From the NCBI GenBank assembly GCA_905339295.1, contig CAJPFI010000014.1, positions 43,198-107,197 of the forward strand: 64,000 bases of DNA, given 5' to 3'. A model generated the notes under the pieces. It was not told the origin of the DNA, ran no database searches, and saw only the letters and a list, made by a program, of their open reading frames with translations. The translations under genes were made by a program, and so were the position numbers. Below are positions 27,024 through 36,758 of the stretch, piece by piece. Position 1 is the stretch's first letter; each line of letters begins with the position of its first letter. The DNA comes from Burkholderiales bacterium. GTDB taxonomy: Bacteria; Pseudomonadota; Gammaproteobacteria; Burkholderiales; Casimicrobiaceae.

Positions 27024-27029
27024 ATTCTA
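27024..27029 (-). promoter_or_regulatory. Candidate -10 box for leuS
   Basis: TAGAAT on the minus strand, 60 bases before the leuS ATG, in the short spacer after the GDT1-type gene. No convincing -35 box. Weak evidence by itself. Confidence 0.35.
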
Positions 27030-27049
27030 GTGGATAGGCGGTCGTCGGA

Positions 27050-27619
27050 TCATTCCGGCACCCCCGCGACCAGCACCCACACGCCGATCGCGGCAAAGAT
27101 CGCCGCGGCCACGATCCGGATCGCCCTGAACGGAATCCGGTCGGCCGCGAGCTTCCCGGCGAACACGACCGGCACGTTGGCGATCAGCATGCCGAGCGTC
27201 GTGCCGAGGACGACGGCGGCGAGCGCGTCGAACTTCGCCGCGAGCATCACCGTCGCGACCTGCGTCTTGTCACCCATCTCCGCGAGGAAGAACGCGACCG
27301 CGGTGATGCCGAACACGCCCCAGCGGCCCGGCGGCGCGGCACGGTCGTCGTCGAGCGTGTCGGGCCTTAGCGCCCAAAGCGCGACCGCGAAGAACGACGC
27401 GGCGAGGAGCCAGCGAAGCGCGTCGGCCGGCACGACGGTGCGCACCCAGTTTCCGACCCAGCCCGCGATCGCGTGGTTGACGAGCGTCGCGACGAGGATG
27501 CCGGCGACGATCGGCCACGGGCGGCGGTACCTCGCGGCGAGCACCAGCGACAGCAGCTGCGTCTTGTCGCCGATCTCGCCGATCGCGACGACGCCGGTGG
27601 ACACGAGGAAGGCTTCCAT
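27050..27619 (-). CDS. TMEM165/GDT1-family cation transporter
   Basis: 189-residue membrane protein with six helices and the two family signatures ExGDKT: EIGDKTQLL (about 14-22) and EMGDKTQVA (about 113-121). The family exports manganese or exchanges cations across the inner membrane. ATG 27619 starts just before the first helix. Many bacterial members are under a manganese riboswitch; no clear yybP-ykoY motif was found upstream. Confidence 0.9.
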   Translation of the reverse strand: MEAFLVSTGVVAIGEIGDKTQLLSLVLAARYRRPWPIVAGILVATLVNHAIAGWVGNWVRTVVPADALRWLLAASFFAVALWALRPDTLDDDRAAPPGRWGVFGITAVAFFLAEMGDKTQVATVMLAAKFDALAAVVLGTTLGMLIANVPVVFAGKLAADRIPFRAIRIVAAAIFAAIGVWVLVAGVPE

Positions 27620-27986
27620 GGACGGGGGCAGGCGCGACGCGACGACCGAAGGTGCCACGCCCGAAAAGGATTTCCCGGTCCGCGCGAGCGGCCCCCGGGG
27701 CATCCCGGCGGGCACGTGAGCGGGGACCGGGCGCGCCGCGGCCCCGGGGACCGGACATCGGGGCCGCGGGATCGACGCGTTTCCCGGGTCGCAGGCGCGG
27801 GGCGTCGCCTCCCCCGAAAGCCCCGGCATTCTACCCTGCGGCCGCTTGGGGTCGTCCGGCGGCGACGGGGAACAGGGAGCGCCGCCGGGCCAGGTGGCAC
27901 AATGACGGAATGCGGGAACCCGTCCCGCGGTTCTCCGCTCTATGAGAGGTCCGCCGCGGGCTTCCCGCCCTCGGTGACCCTTGACC
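27620..27986. other. Divergent spacer between GDT1-type gene and dsbD-like gene
   Basis: 367 GC-rich bases holding promoters for both sides. A TAGAAT on the minus strand near 27833-27838 could serve the transporter. No gene, repeat family member or convincing riboswitch was seen. Confidence 0.5.
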
Positions 27987-30173
27987 ATGCGCCCCGCCCC
28001 CCTCGCCGCGACACCGTCCCGCCGGGCCCGCGCCTTCGCGGCCGCCCTCGCGCTGGTCGCGGTCGGGGCCGTGGCGGCGCCGGTGCGCACCCAGAACGTC
28101 GAGGCCGAGCTCGTCCCGGTCGCGACCGCCGCCGTCCCCGGCCAGCCGGTCACGGTCGCGTTGCGCCTGAAGATGCGCGAGGGCTGGCACACCTACTGGC
28201 GCAATCCGGGCGATTCGGGCCTCCCGACGACGATCGACTGGAAGCTCCCGCCGGGCGTCACGGCGGGCCCGATCGACTGGCCGGCGCCGCACGCGCTGCC
28301 GGTCGGTCCGCTGGTCAATTACGGCTACGAAGGCGAGGTCCTGCTGCCGTCGACCTTGTCGGTCGCCGCGGATGCGGCGCCGGGCAGCGAGCTCGCGATC
28401 GCCGCGCGTGCGGACTGGCTCGTGTGCAAGGAGACCTGCATCCCGGAAGGCGCCGACCTCACGCTCGCGTTGCCGGTCGCCACGGCCGCGTCGCCGCACC
28501 CGGACTGGGGCGCGCCGATCGCTGCGACGATCGCGGCACTGCCACAGCCGCTCGCCGGGTGGACCGCGTCGGCGACTGGCGAAGGCCAGCGCGTTCGGCT
28601 CGCCCTCGCGCCGCCGGCGGGCGCCGCGGACCCCGGCAAGCTGTATTTCTTCCCGAACGACGAGGGCCGCATCGAGGCATCCGCACCGCAGGCGCTCGCG
28701 CGCGACGGCGCGAGTTACGTGCTGAGCTTGCCTGTCGCCTACCAGCTCGCGCCGGGGTTCACCCGCGTCGCAGGCGTCGTGTCGGCGCCGGGCGGATTCG
28801 GCGGCGCGAACTTCGCGACGATCGACATCCCGCTCGCGGGAAGCGTGGTGGCCGGTCCGAAGCCGGTCGACGCGCCCGTTCCCGCGATCGCGATCCCGGC
28901 CCCGGCCGGCGCCGCGTCGATGTCGCTCCTGCTGGCGGCGCTCCTCGCGTTCGCGGGCGGCGCGATCCTCAACCTGATGCCGTGCGTGCTGCCGGTGCTG
29001 TCGATCAAGGTGCTGGGCTTCGCCGCGCACCACGACTCGCGCGCGACGATGCGTCGCGAAGGACTCGCCTACGGCGCTGGCGTCCTCGTGACCTTCGTCG
29101 GGCTCGCGGTGGCGCTGCTCGCGCTGCGTGCGGCGGGCGAGCAGCTCGGATGGGGGTTCCAGCTCCAGTCGCCGGTGTTCGTCTCGCTGCTCGCCGTGCT
29201 GTTCTTCGCGCTGGCGCTCAACCTGTCGGGCGTGTTCGAGTTCGGGCAGTTCGCGCCCGCCTCGGTGCTCGGCTGGACGTCGAGGAACCGCACGCTCGAC
29301 GCGTTCGCCACCGGCGTCCTCGCGGTCGTCATCGCCTCGCCGTGCACCGCGCCGTTCATGGGCGCCGCGCTCGGCTTCGCGCTCGTGCAGCCGGCGGCGG
29401 TGACGATCGCCGTATTCGTCGCGCTCGGCACCGGCATGGCGTTGCCCTACGTGCTGCTCGCCTGGTTCCCGACGTGGAGGCGCGCGTTGCCGAAGCCGGG
29501 CGCCTGGATGATCCGCTTCAAGCAGCTGCTCGCGTTCCCGCTCTATGCGACGGTCGCCTGGCTCGCATGGGTGCTGGGCACGCAGATCGACGTCGACGCG
29601 GTACTGCGCCTGTCGATCGCGCTGATCGCGGTGGCGTTCGCGCTGTGGGCGTGGCACGTGTCGCGGCTGGGTCCGGCCCGGCCGTGGAAGCTGTCCGCGC
29701 TCGCCGCGCTCGCCGTGGCCGTGTTCGTCGCCGGTCCGCTGGCGGCCACGTCGATGCCCGCGCCGCCGCCGGCGCGGTCGTCGGCGCCGGTCGCCGACGC
29801 CGCCGGGTGGCAAGGCTACACGCCTGCCCGGCTCGCGGAACTTTCCGCCGCGGGGCCGGTGTTCGTCGACTTCACCGCGGCCTGGTGCATCACCTGCCAG
29901 GTGAACAAGCGCCTCGTGCTCTCGGACCGGGACGTCCTCGGCGCCTTCGCGGACCGTAAGGTCGCGCTGCTGCGGGCGGACTGGACGCGCCGCGACCCCG
30001 ACATCACCCGGGCGCTGGCGGCGCTGGGCCGCAACGGCGTCCCGGTCTACGTGCTGTACCGCCCCGGCCGGGAACCTTTGCTGCTCCCCGAGGTTCTTAC
30101 GACCCGAACCGTGTCCGACGCGCTTGCGACCCTGGATGGTCCGGCGCTCGCCCAGACGGAGACCCCTCGATGA
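27987..30173 (+). CDS. DsbD/ScsB-like thiol:disulfide interchange protein
   Basis: 728-residue inner-membrane electron conveyor that passes reducing power from cytosolic thioredoxin to the periplasm. Signal region 10-32; N-terminal DsbD domain with cysteine pair Cys147/Cys151 (CKETC); membrane domain from about 310 with the paired cysteines in NLMPCVLPVLS and ASPCTAPFMG; C-terminal thioredoxin domain with WCITCQ. ATG 27987 is preferred over TTG two codons earlier. Its stop overlaps the ATG of a periplasmic redoxin (ATGA), a likely electron acceptor. Confidence 0.92.
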   Translation: MRPAPLAATPSRRARAFAAALALVAVGAVAAPVRTQNVEAELVPVATAAVPGQPVTVALRLKMREGWHTYWRNPGDSGLPTTIDWKLPPGVTAGPIDWPAPHALPVGPLVNYGYEGEVLLPSTLSVAADAAPGSELAIAARADWLVCKETCIPEGADLTLALPVATAASPHPDWGAPIAATIAALPQPLAGWTASATGEGQRVRLALAPPAGAADPGKLYFFPNDEGRIEASAPQALARDGASYVLSLPVAYQLAPGFTRVAGVVSAPGGFGGANFATIDIPLAGSVVAGPKPVDAPVPAIAIPAPAGAASMSLLLAALLAFAGGAILNLMPCVLPVLSIKVLGFAAHHDSRATMRREGLAYGAGVLVTFVGLAVALLALRAAGEQLGWGFQLQSPVFVSLLAVLFFALALNLSGVFEFGQFAPASVLGWTSRNRTLDAFATGVLAVVIASPCTAPFMGAALGFALVQPAAVTIAVFVALGTGMALPYVLLAWFPTWRRALPKPGAWMIRFKQLLAFPLYATVAWLAWVLGTQIDVDAVLRLSIALIAVAFALWAWHVSRLGPARPWKLSALAALAVAVFVAGPLAATSMPAPPPARSSAPVADAAGWQGYTPARLAELSAAGPVFVDFTAAWCITCQVNKRLVLSDRDVLGAFADRKVALLRADWTRRDPDITRALAALGRNGVPVYVLYRPGREPLLLPEVLTTRTVSDALATLDGPALAQTETPR

Positions 30174-30790
30174 ACCACGACTCGACCCGCCGTACCGCCC
30201 AGCGCCTTGCCGCCGCCACGCTCGCCGCCGCCTTCACGTCGATCGCCTCCGCCGCGACGCCGGGGTCCCCCGCGCCCGACATCGCGGCCACCGATGCCCT
30301 GGGCAAGGCCGTGAAGCTCTCGGATTTCCGTGGCAAGTACGTCGTGCTCGAATGGACCAATCCGGACTGCCCGTTCGTGCAGAAGCACTACGACTCGAAG
30401 AACATGCAGGGGCTCCAGAGGGAATGGGGCGCGAAGGACGTCGTGTGGCTGTCGGTGAACTCGACGCGCGAGGGCCACTCCGAGTACCGCTCCGGCGCGC
30501 AGATGGACACGTGGATGAAGGCGCAGGACGGCACCCCGCAGGCCGTGCTGATCGACGGCAGGAGCACGGCGGGACGCGCGTACGCGGCGAAGACCACGCC
30601 GCACATGTTCGTCATCGATCCGGCGGGCAACGTCGTCTACGCCGGCGCGATCGACGACAAGCGCAGTTCGAACCCCGCCGACGTGAAGACCGCGAAGAAC
30701 TACGTGCGCGCCGCGCTTGCCGAGGCGACGACCGGCAAGCCGGTCTCCGTCGCGAGCACGACGCCGTACGGGTGCAGCGTCAAGTATTGA
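30170..30790 (+). CDS. Exported redoxin (AhpC/TSA-type thioredoxin fold)
   Basis: 206 residues with a signal peptide (1-29, cleavage near ASA-AT) and a thioredoxin fold. The active-site motif reads NPDCPFVQKHY: Cys67 is kept but the usual second cysteine of CxxC is replaced by Val, as in one-cysteine peroxiredoxin-like proteins. Overlaps the dsbD-like stop, so probably receives electrons from it in the periplasm. Start GGGT-less but fixed by the overlap. Confidence 0.88.
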   Translation: MNHDSTRRTAQRLAAATLAAAFTSIASAATPGSPAPDIAATDALGKAVKLSDFRGKYVVLEWTNPDCPFVQKHYDSKNMQGLQREWGAKDVVWLSVNSTREGHSEYRSGAQMDTWMKAQDGTPQAVLIDGRSTAGRAYAAKTTPHMFVIDPAGNVVYAGAIDDKRSSNPADVKTAKNYVRAALAEATTGKPVSVASTTPYGCSVKY

Positions 30791-30797
30791 ACGCCGA

Positions 30798-30830
30798 TGT
30801 CAGAACCGGTGTCACACCCCGTGTCTGACA
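30798..30830. repeat. Short inverted repeat TGTCAGA/TCTGACA
   Basis: A 33-base stretch with 7-base arms TGTCAGA and TCTGACA around a CGGTGTCACACC core, 7 bases after the redoxin stop. It resembles ends of GTGTCAGACAC-type short mobile repeats. It has no T-run. Confidence 0.45.
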
Positions 30831-30877
30831 CGAACGAACCTTGAAGGGCGCGGCGCGATCACCGCCGCGTGGGTGAG

Positions 30878-30911
30878 GCAACGGGCCGGTTCATGCCGGC
30901 CCGTTGCTTTT
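30878..30911 (+). terminator. Rho-independent terminator
   Basis: Perfect 12-bp stem GCAACGGGCCGG / CCGGCCCGTTGC with a 6-base loop (TTCATG) followed by TTTT. This ends the dsbD-like/redoxin transcript and lies only 31 bases before the next start codon. Confidence 0.9.
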
Positions 30912-30930
30912 GCGGCGCCCGGACGCCCGG

Positions 30931-30936
30931 TAGAAT
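30931..30936 (+). promoter_or_regulatory. -10 box TAGAAT, LysE-family gene
   Basis: TAGAAT followed by six bases (CGAGCG) and then the ATG at 30943: the same layout as at the radical SAM gene. A start site 6-8 bases past the box would make the message leaderless. The -35 region would overlap the terminator's T-run. Confidence 0.5.
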
Positions 30937-30942
30937 CGAGCG

Positions 30943-31572
30943 ATGACCCTCGAAACCTGGCTGGCCTTCTTCGCCGCCTCGTGGCTCATCAGCCTGTCGC
31001 CTGGGGCGGGTGCGATCTCGTGCATGGCCGCGGGCATGCGCTACGGTTACGCGCGCGCGTTCTGGAACATCGTCGGGTTGCAGATCGGCATCCTGTTCGT
31101 GCTGGCGATCGTCGCGCTGGGGCTGGGCGCGATCATTGCCGCGTCGACGACGCTGTTCACCGCGATCAAGTGGCTGGGCGCGGCCTACCTCGTGTGGCTC
31201 GGCATCCAGCAATGGCGCGCGCCGGCGTCGCCCGTGCGCGAAGAGTCCGGCGCCGACACCACGCAGGGCGCGCCGCGGCAACTCGTGCTGCGCGGCTTCC
31301 TCGTGAACGCGACCAACCCGAAGGGCATCGTGTTCATGCTCGCGGTGCTGCCCCAGTTCATCGATCCGCACGCGCCGCAATTGCCGCAGTACGCCCTCTG
31401 TGGCGCGACGCTGTTCTTCACCGACCTCGTCGTGATGAGCGGCTACACGGGGCTCGCGGCGAAGGTGCTGCGGATGCTGCGCGAGCCGCACCACGTCCGC
31501 TGGGTCAACCGCACGTTCGGCGGCCTGTTCGTCGCGGCGGGGGCGGTGCTCGCGACGTTCCGCCGGGCGTGA
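30943..31572 (+). CDS. LysE/RhtB-family amino-acid exporter
   Basis: 209-residue inner-membrane exporter with six helices. Signature near the start: SLSPGAGAISCMAAGMRYG, then LLWLGIQ-type turn (AAYLVWLGIQQW) and NATNPKGIVFMLAVLPQF in the second half, all typical of LysE/RhtB proteins. Substrate unknown (lysine, homoserine, threonine and others in the family). No ribosome site, in line with a leaderless start. REP cluster E begins just after its stop. Confidence 0.92.
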   Translation: MTLETWLAFFAASWLISLSPGAGAISCMAAGMRYGYARAFWNIVGLQIGILFVLAIVALGLGAIIAASTTLFTAIKWLGAAYLVWLGIQQWRAPASPVREESGADTTQGAPRQLVLRGFLVNATNPKGIVFMLAVLPQFIDPHAPQLPQYALCGATLFFTDLVVMSGYTGLAAKVLRMLREPHHVRWVNRTFGGLFVAAGAVLATFRRA

Positions 31573-31577
31573 AAGCC

Positions 31578-31677
31578 GTCCGGCTGAAGCCGGACCCACA
31601 GTGGCGGCAACGGGTGTCCGGCTGAAGCCGGACCCACAAAGGCAGCGCCGAGCCCGTGGGTCAGGCTTCAGCCTGAC
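31578..31677. repeat. REP-like cluster E (two direct, one inverted)
   Basis: Direct copies 31578-31599 and 31616-31637 carry the paired C/G stem variant (GTCCGGC/GCCGGAC). The inverted copy 31656-31677 carries the A/T variant (GTCAGGC/GCCTGAC) and contains the stop codon of the oxidoreductase gene. Lies between convergent genes. Confidence 0.9.
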
Positions 31678-33029
31678 GCACTCGAGAACGCCGCCTCCAT
31701 CTCGCGGCGGAACCGCACGGTCTCGTTCTCCGGATCGAACTCGACGTCGTCCCAGCGCACGGCTGCGTGCGCCGCGACCGCGCGCTTGAGCTTGACGCCG
31801 TGCGCGAGGCCGAGAGGCAGCGCGCCCAGCTTCAGCGAGTCGGCCGAGGTCGCGAGCCTGCCCCATACCGTGTATCCGCCCTCGCCGTCGAGCGTCTCGC
31901 CCGCGCGGAGGTCGCGCTTCGCCGTCGCGACGACATCGCCGCGCCAGCCGGCGGCCGAACCGGTGGGCTCCCGCCGCAGGCCCGCCGACGCGACGCTGAT
32001 GCCGAGCTCCAGGCCGATCGCGTGCGTCGGCTTGTACATCGCGCTGTAGCGGCCCGACGGATCCGTCGGGAAACCGTACTCGCCGAAGCAGCGGCGCACG
32101 TAGTCCTCGCCCTGCGCGGCGCCGGCGCGGAACGTGACGTACACGCCCCAGCGCAGGTCGCGGAACACGGGGCGCCCGTCGCGCTCGAGCGAGCTGATCA
32201 CTTCGACCTGTCCCGCGTGATGCAGGTGTCCCCCTTCGTCGCGCGGACGCAGCACGCGCGGCAGGTCGTCGACGCCGCACGGCGGGAACGCGAGGCCGCC
32301 GGGCGCGGGCGTGAGCCCGGTCGCGTTCGCGACAGCGGCCATCTCGATCGCGCTCTTGGTGCCGTCGAGGAACGAGTTGAACATCTGCGCGTTGAAATCG
32401 CCCGCCGCCACCTGTGCGGGCGTGAACCCGTAGTGCGGCCAGACGGTCGCAGGCGTCGACTCGTGGTACGCGGGCAGGTACTTGGTGCCCTTGCCGGCCG
32501 AGACGACTTCGAAGCCGGCGGCGCGGCACCAGTCGACCAGTTCGCAGATCAGCGCCGGCTGGTCGCCGTAGGCGAGCGAGTAGACGATCCCGGCTTCGCG
32601 CGCGCGCCGCGCGAGCAGCGGCCCCGCGAGCGCATCGGCCTCGACGTTCACCATCACGATGTGCTTGCCCTGCCGGCAGCACGCGAGCGCGTGACGGATC
32701 CCCGCGGCGGGATTGCCGGTCGCGTCGATCACGATCTCGACCTCGGGCGACGCGATGACGGCGGCGGTGTCGTCGGTGACGCACGTCGTGCCGCCACGTC
32801 CCGCCCCGGCGAGCGAGCCCGCGGCGAACCTCTCCGCCGGCCAACCGACGCGCGCGAGCGACGCCTTCGCGCGGTCGGGCGCGAGGTCCGCGATCGCGAC
32901 GACATGGATGCCGGGCGTGTGCTTCGCCTGCGCGAGGTACATCGAGCCGAACTTGCCCGCGCCGATCAGCGCGACGCGCAGCGGGCGGTTCGCGGCGGCG
33001 CGCTCCTCGAGCATGGATCGGAGGTTCAT
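31668..33029 (-). CDS. NAD(P)-binding oxidoreductase with SAF domain (homoserine dehydrogenase-like)
   Basis: 453 residues: N-terminal Rossmann domain (LRVALIGAGKFGSMYLAQA, about 17-35), central catalytic part, and C-terminal SAF-like domain (AKRDLRAGETLDGEGGYTVWG). This layout matches the predicted homoserine dehydrogenase/SAF group found in sugar and sugar-alcohol catabolic loci. The last residues Ala-Ser-Gly and TGA come from the REP copy at 31656-31677. Third gene of a minus-strand operon after an AEC transporter and a HAD phosphatase (15-base gap). Confidence 0.85.
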   Translation of the reverse strand: MNLRSMLEERAAANRPLRVALIGAGKFGSMYLAQAKHTPGIHVVAIADLAPDRAKASLARVGWPAERFAAGSLAGAGRGGTTCVTDDTAAVIASPEVEIVIDATGNPAAGIRHALACCRQGKHIVMVNVEADALAGPLLARRAREAGIVYSLAYGDQPALICELVDWCRAAGFEVVSAGKGTKYLPAYHESTPATVWPHYGFTPAQVAAGDFNAQMFNSFLDGTKSAIEMAAVANATGLTPAPGGLAFPPCGVDDLPRVLRPRDEGGHLHHAGQVEVISSLERDGRPVFRDLRWGVYVTFRAGAAQGEDYVRRCFGEYGFPTDPSGRYSAMYKPTHAIGLELGISVASAGLRREPTGSAAGWRGDVVATAKRDLRAGETLDGEGGYTVWGRLATSADSLKLGALPLGLAHGVKLKRAVAAHAAVRWDDVEFDPENETVRFRREMEAAFSSASG

Positions 33030-33044
33030 CGGTCGCTCTCCAGG

Positions 33045-33668
33045 TCAGGTCGTGCGGATCCCGAGCTCGGCCAGCGCCGGCGCCAGCGCATCGAAGTGCG
33101 GCACATGCCGAGCATGGAGTCCCACCGCGCACGCCGCCTCGACGTTGATGCGATTGTCGTCCACGAACAGCGCGCGCCCGGCCGGCACGCCGAGCGCGCC
33201 GAGCACGTGCTCGAAGTACTCGCCGTCAGGCTTGAGCTTGCCGACCGCGTACGACGGGAAGTTGTGATGGAACATCCCGGGCAGCCCCCACTCGCGGCCG
33301 AAGCGCTCCCAGTGCAGCTCGTTCGTGTTCGACAGCGAGGCGAGCGTGTAGCGCGGCGCGAGCGCGGCCAGCAGTCCGGCCGCGCCGGGATGAAGCGCCC
33401 GCGGCCACCATGCGAACTCCTCGAGGAACGCGCCGGCGTCCACCGGCAGGCCGAACTCGGCGACGATCGCCTCGCCGAACGCCTCCCGCGTCGTGCGCCC
33501 GGTCTCGTAGCTTCGCACCGCGGGCGACGCGAGCCAGCGCCGCCACAGCTCGTCGGCCGTGCCGAGGGACGGGCTCCACGCGAGCATGCGCTCGACGCCG
33601 GCCAGCTCGATCAGCACGCCGCCCAGGTCGAACAGGATCGCGCCGACGTCGTGATCTCGCGGGCTCAT
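33045..33668 (-). CDS. HAD-superfamily hydrolase (HAD-IA)
   Basis: 207-residue haloacid-dehalogenase-type phosphatase. Motifs in order: LFDLGGVLIE (the nucleophile Asp), LASLSNTNELHW, KLKPDGEYF (Lys) and FVDDNRINV (acid pair). The ATG at 33668 lies 1 base after the transporter's stop, so the genes are co-transcribed. Substrate unknown, perhaps a phosphorylated intermediate of the compound imported or exported by the AEC transporter. Confidence 0.88.
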   Translation of the reverse strand: MSPRDHDVGAILFDLGGVLIELAGVERMLAWSPSLGTADELWRRWLASPAVRSYETGRTTREAFGEAIVAEFGLPVDAGAFLEEFAWWPRALHPGAAGLLAALAPRYTLASLSNTNELHWERFGREWGLPGMFHHNFPSYAVGKLKPDGEYFEHVLGALGVPAGRALFVDDNRINVEAACAVGLHARHVPHFDALAPALAELGIRTT

Positions 33669-33669
33669 G

Positions 33670-34545
33670 TCAGTGGAGGGCCAGGGCGATTCCGATCGGG
33701 ACGAAGACCACCGACATCGCGTTGCCGACCAGCACGATCGACGCGACCTTCGCGGGCTCGCGCTCGAATTGCTCGGCGACCATGAAGTTGAGGACGGCCG
33801 GCGGCAGGCATCCGAACAGGAACAGCAATCCGGCCTGGCGCGGGTCGAGCCCGAGCACCGGCACGAGGATCGCGGCCATCGCGAGCCCGGTGAGCGGGCA
33901 CACGACGCCGCCGATCGCGCCGAGGCGCGCATCGCCTCGGCGGATCCCGGTGAGGCGCACGCCGAGCGACAGCAGCATCATCGGGATCAGCGCGTCGCCG
34001 ACCATCCTGATCGTCACGGCCGCGACCTCGGGAATCGGCGGCTGGACGACGGCGAACGCGAAGCCCGCGACGGTCGACCAGACCATCGGGTTCCGCAGCA
34101 GGCGACCGAAGCGCGCATGATGGTCGATGATCCACACGCCCAGCGTGAAATGCGTGAGATTGCTGATCGTGAACAGCGCCACCATTGGCGCGAACCCGGC
34201 GTCCCCGAACGCGAGCACCGCCAGCGGCAGCCCCATGTTGCCGCAGTTGTTGAACATCATCGGCGGCACGAACGTGCGCGGGTCCTCGCGCAGCGCCTTC
34301 GCGATGGGCCACGCGATCAGCCCCGAGCCCAGCACGACGCCGATGCTTCCGAGCATCAGCAGCCGGTTGTCCCACACGTCGAAGGACTTCGACGACAGCG
34401 CCGAGAAGATGAGCGCCGGCGACAGCACGTTCATGCTGATCCGGTTGACCACCGACATGTCCGGCTTCGCGCGCCGGCCCCACACCCAGCCGAGCGCGAT
34501 GATCGCGAAGACCGGCAGGATGATGCCGAGCAGGCGTTCGAGCAT
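33670..34545 (-). CDS. AEC-family transporter
   Basis: 291-residue auxin-efflux-carrier-type membrane transporter with about ten helices in two bundles; N-terminal LGIILPVFAIIALGWVWGRR and the broken-helix motif FNNCGNMGLPLAVLAFG are characteristic. Substrates in bacteria include organic acids. First gene of the operon. Its ATG lies inside a 7-bp tandem repeat (34544-34583), so the expected ribosome-site region consists of repeat units and shows no purine-rich site. Confidence 0.9.
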   Translation of the reverse strand: MLERLLGIILPVFAIIALGWVWGRRAKPDMSVVNRISMNVLSPALIFSALSSKSFDVWDNRLLMLGSIGVVLGSGLIAWPIAKALREDPRTFVPPMMFNNCGNMGLPLAVLAFGDAGFAPMVALFTISNLTHFTLGVWIIDHHARFGRLLRNPMVWSTVAGFAFAVVQPPIPEVAAVTIRMVGDALIPMMLLSLGVRLTGIRRGDARLGAIGGVVCPLTGLAMAAILVPVLGLDPRQAGLLFLFGCLPPAVLNFMVAEQFEREPAKVASIVLVGNAMSVVFVPIGIALALH

Positions 34546-34583
34546 CGGGGATCGGGGATCGGGGATCGGGGACCGGGGATCGG
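34544..34583. repeat. 7-bp tandem repeat ATCGGGG at a start codon
   Basis: Four perfect ATCGGGG units, one ACCGGGG and a partial unit, 5.7 copies. The first unit overlaps the start codon of the AEC transporter on the minus strand. Copy-number change would alter the leader length. Confidence 0.85.
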
Positions 34584-34630
34584 CGGGCGATGGGTCACCG
34601 ATCCCTGGTGCCCGGCCGCCGATGCCTGAA

Positions 34631-35959
<1,329 letters not shown>

Positions 35960-36015
35960 GGCATGTGCGGGGAGGCTGGAAGCGAGCGGCCGCCCGGCGA
36001 TCGGGTGGCCGCTCG

Positions 36016-36021
36016 ATTGTA
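36016..36021 (-). promoter_or_regulatory. Candidate -10 box for hslU
   Basis: TACAAT on the minus strand, 57 bases before the hslU ATG, in the divergent spacer with the SodC-like gene. No clear -35 box or heat-shock promoter was seen. Confidence 0.35.
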
Positions 36022-36149
36022 TCGCGGCCGGGGCGGGAGATCCCGGTCGGGCGGCTGTCCCGCGACGCGCGCCTTGCGCCCGGCGTCGTCGCCGCGATGC
36101 GCGCGCGCCGTCGCGCGACGATTCGATGGCGGCTCGCGGCGGCATCGCC

Positions 36150-36155
36150 TATCAT
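36150..36155 (+). promoter_or_regulatory. Candidate -10 box for the SodC-like gene
   Basis: TATCAT eight bases before the ATG at 36164, which would give a message with almost no leader. Similar to two other genes in the window. Moderate evidence. Confidence 0.4.
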
Positions 36156-36163
36156 TGCGGCGT

Positions 36164-36742
36164 ATGCCGCTTCCCACGCCGCTCGCCGCGATCCGATGCA
36201 TCGCCGTCGCCGCGGCCGCCTTCGCGCTTGCCGGCTGCCAGTCCGCGCAGTCCGCGCGCGATCCCGGCGCGACCGGGCCCGAGAAGCGGTCGCAGGCGTC
36301 CGGCGTCGAAGCGGTGCTGATGCCCGTCAACGGCAGCGCGGCGCAGGGCTCGGCGAAGTTCGTCGAACGAGGCGAGGGACTGGTGGTGCTCGTCGTCGTC
36401 AACAACGTGCTTACCGGAACGTATCGCGTCGCCGTCCACGAACGCGGCAACTGCAGCTCGCCCAACGGGTTTTCCGCGGGCAGGCCGTGGGCGCCGCCGG
36501 GATCGGCGACGCCCGCGGGCGACCTGATGCCGGCGATGACGATCGGCGCGAACGGCAACGGGCAGATGTCGGCGGGCTTGCGCGGCGTAAGGCTGCGCGG
36601 CACCGACAGCCTCGAAGGGCGATCGGTGATGGTGCACGCCGGGGCGTCCGTCGACGCCGACGTCGTGCCCGGCCGCCCGAATCGCATCGTGCTGTGCGGC
36701 GTGATCGGCCCGGTGCGCTCGCTCATGGACGCCTTCCGCTGA
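36164..36742 (+). CDS. SodC-like lipoprotein lacking most metal ligands
   Basis: 192-residue lipoprotein: signal with lipobox LAGC (Cys25). The body aligns by eye with Cu/Zn superoxide dismutase: [20 protein letters not shown] and IVLCGVIG correspond to the HVHEKGDCSS, AGDMPN, IVHKD and LACAVI blocks of the intact SodC at 41966. The first histidine of HxH is Ala90, GGH is GRP, and the loop with two more His is lost; His92, Asp120, His158 and the cysteine pair (97, 178) remain. It is probably not a dismutase; a metal-binding or structural role is possible. Confidence 0.72.
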   Translation: MPLPTPLAAIRCIAVAAAAFALAGCQSAQSARDPGATGPEKRSQASGVEAVLMPVNGSAAQGSAKFVERGEGLVVLVVVNNVLTGTYRVAVHERGNCSSPNGFSAGRPWAPPGSATPAGDLMPAMTIGANGNGQMSAGLRGVRLRGTDSLEGRSVMVHAGASVDADVVPGRPNRIVLCGVIGPVRSLMDAFR

Positions 36743-36758
36743 CCCCCGACCCTCCGAC

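Noticed and set aside
27620..27986. yybP-ykoY manganese riboswitch upstream of the GDT1-type gene
   Set aside because: Expected for the family, but the conserved GGGGAGUA and CAUACU-type blocks were not found on the minus strand.
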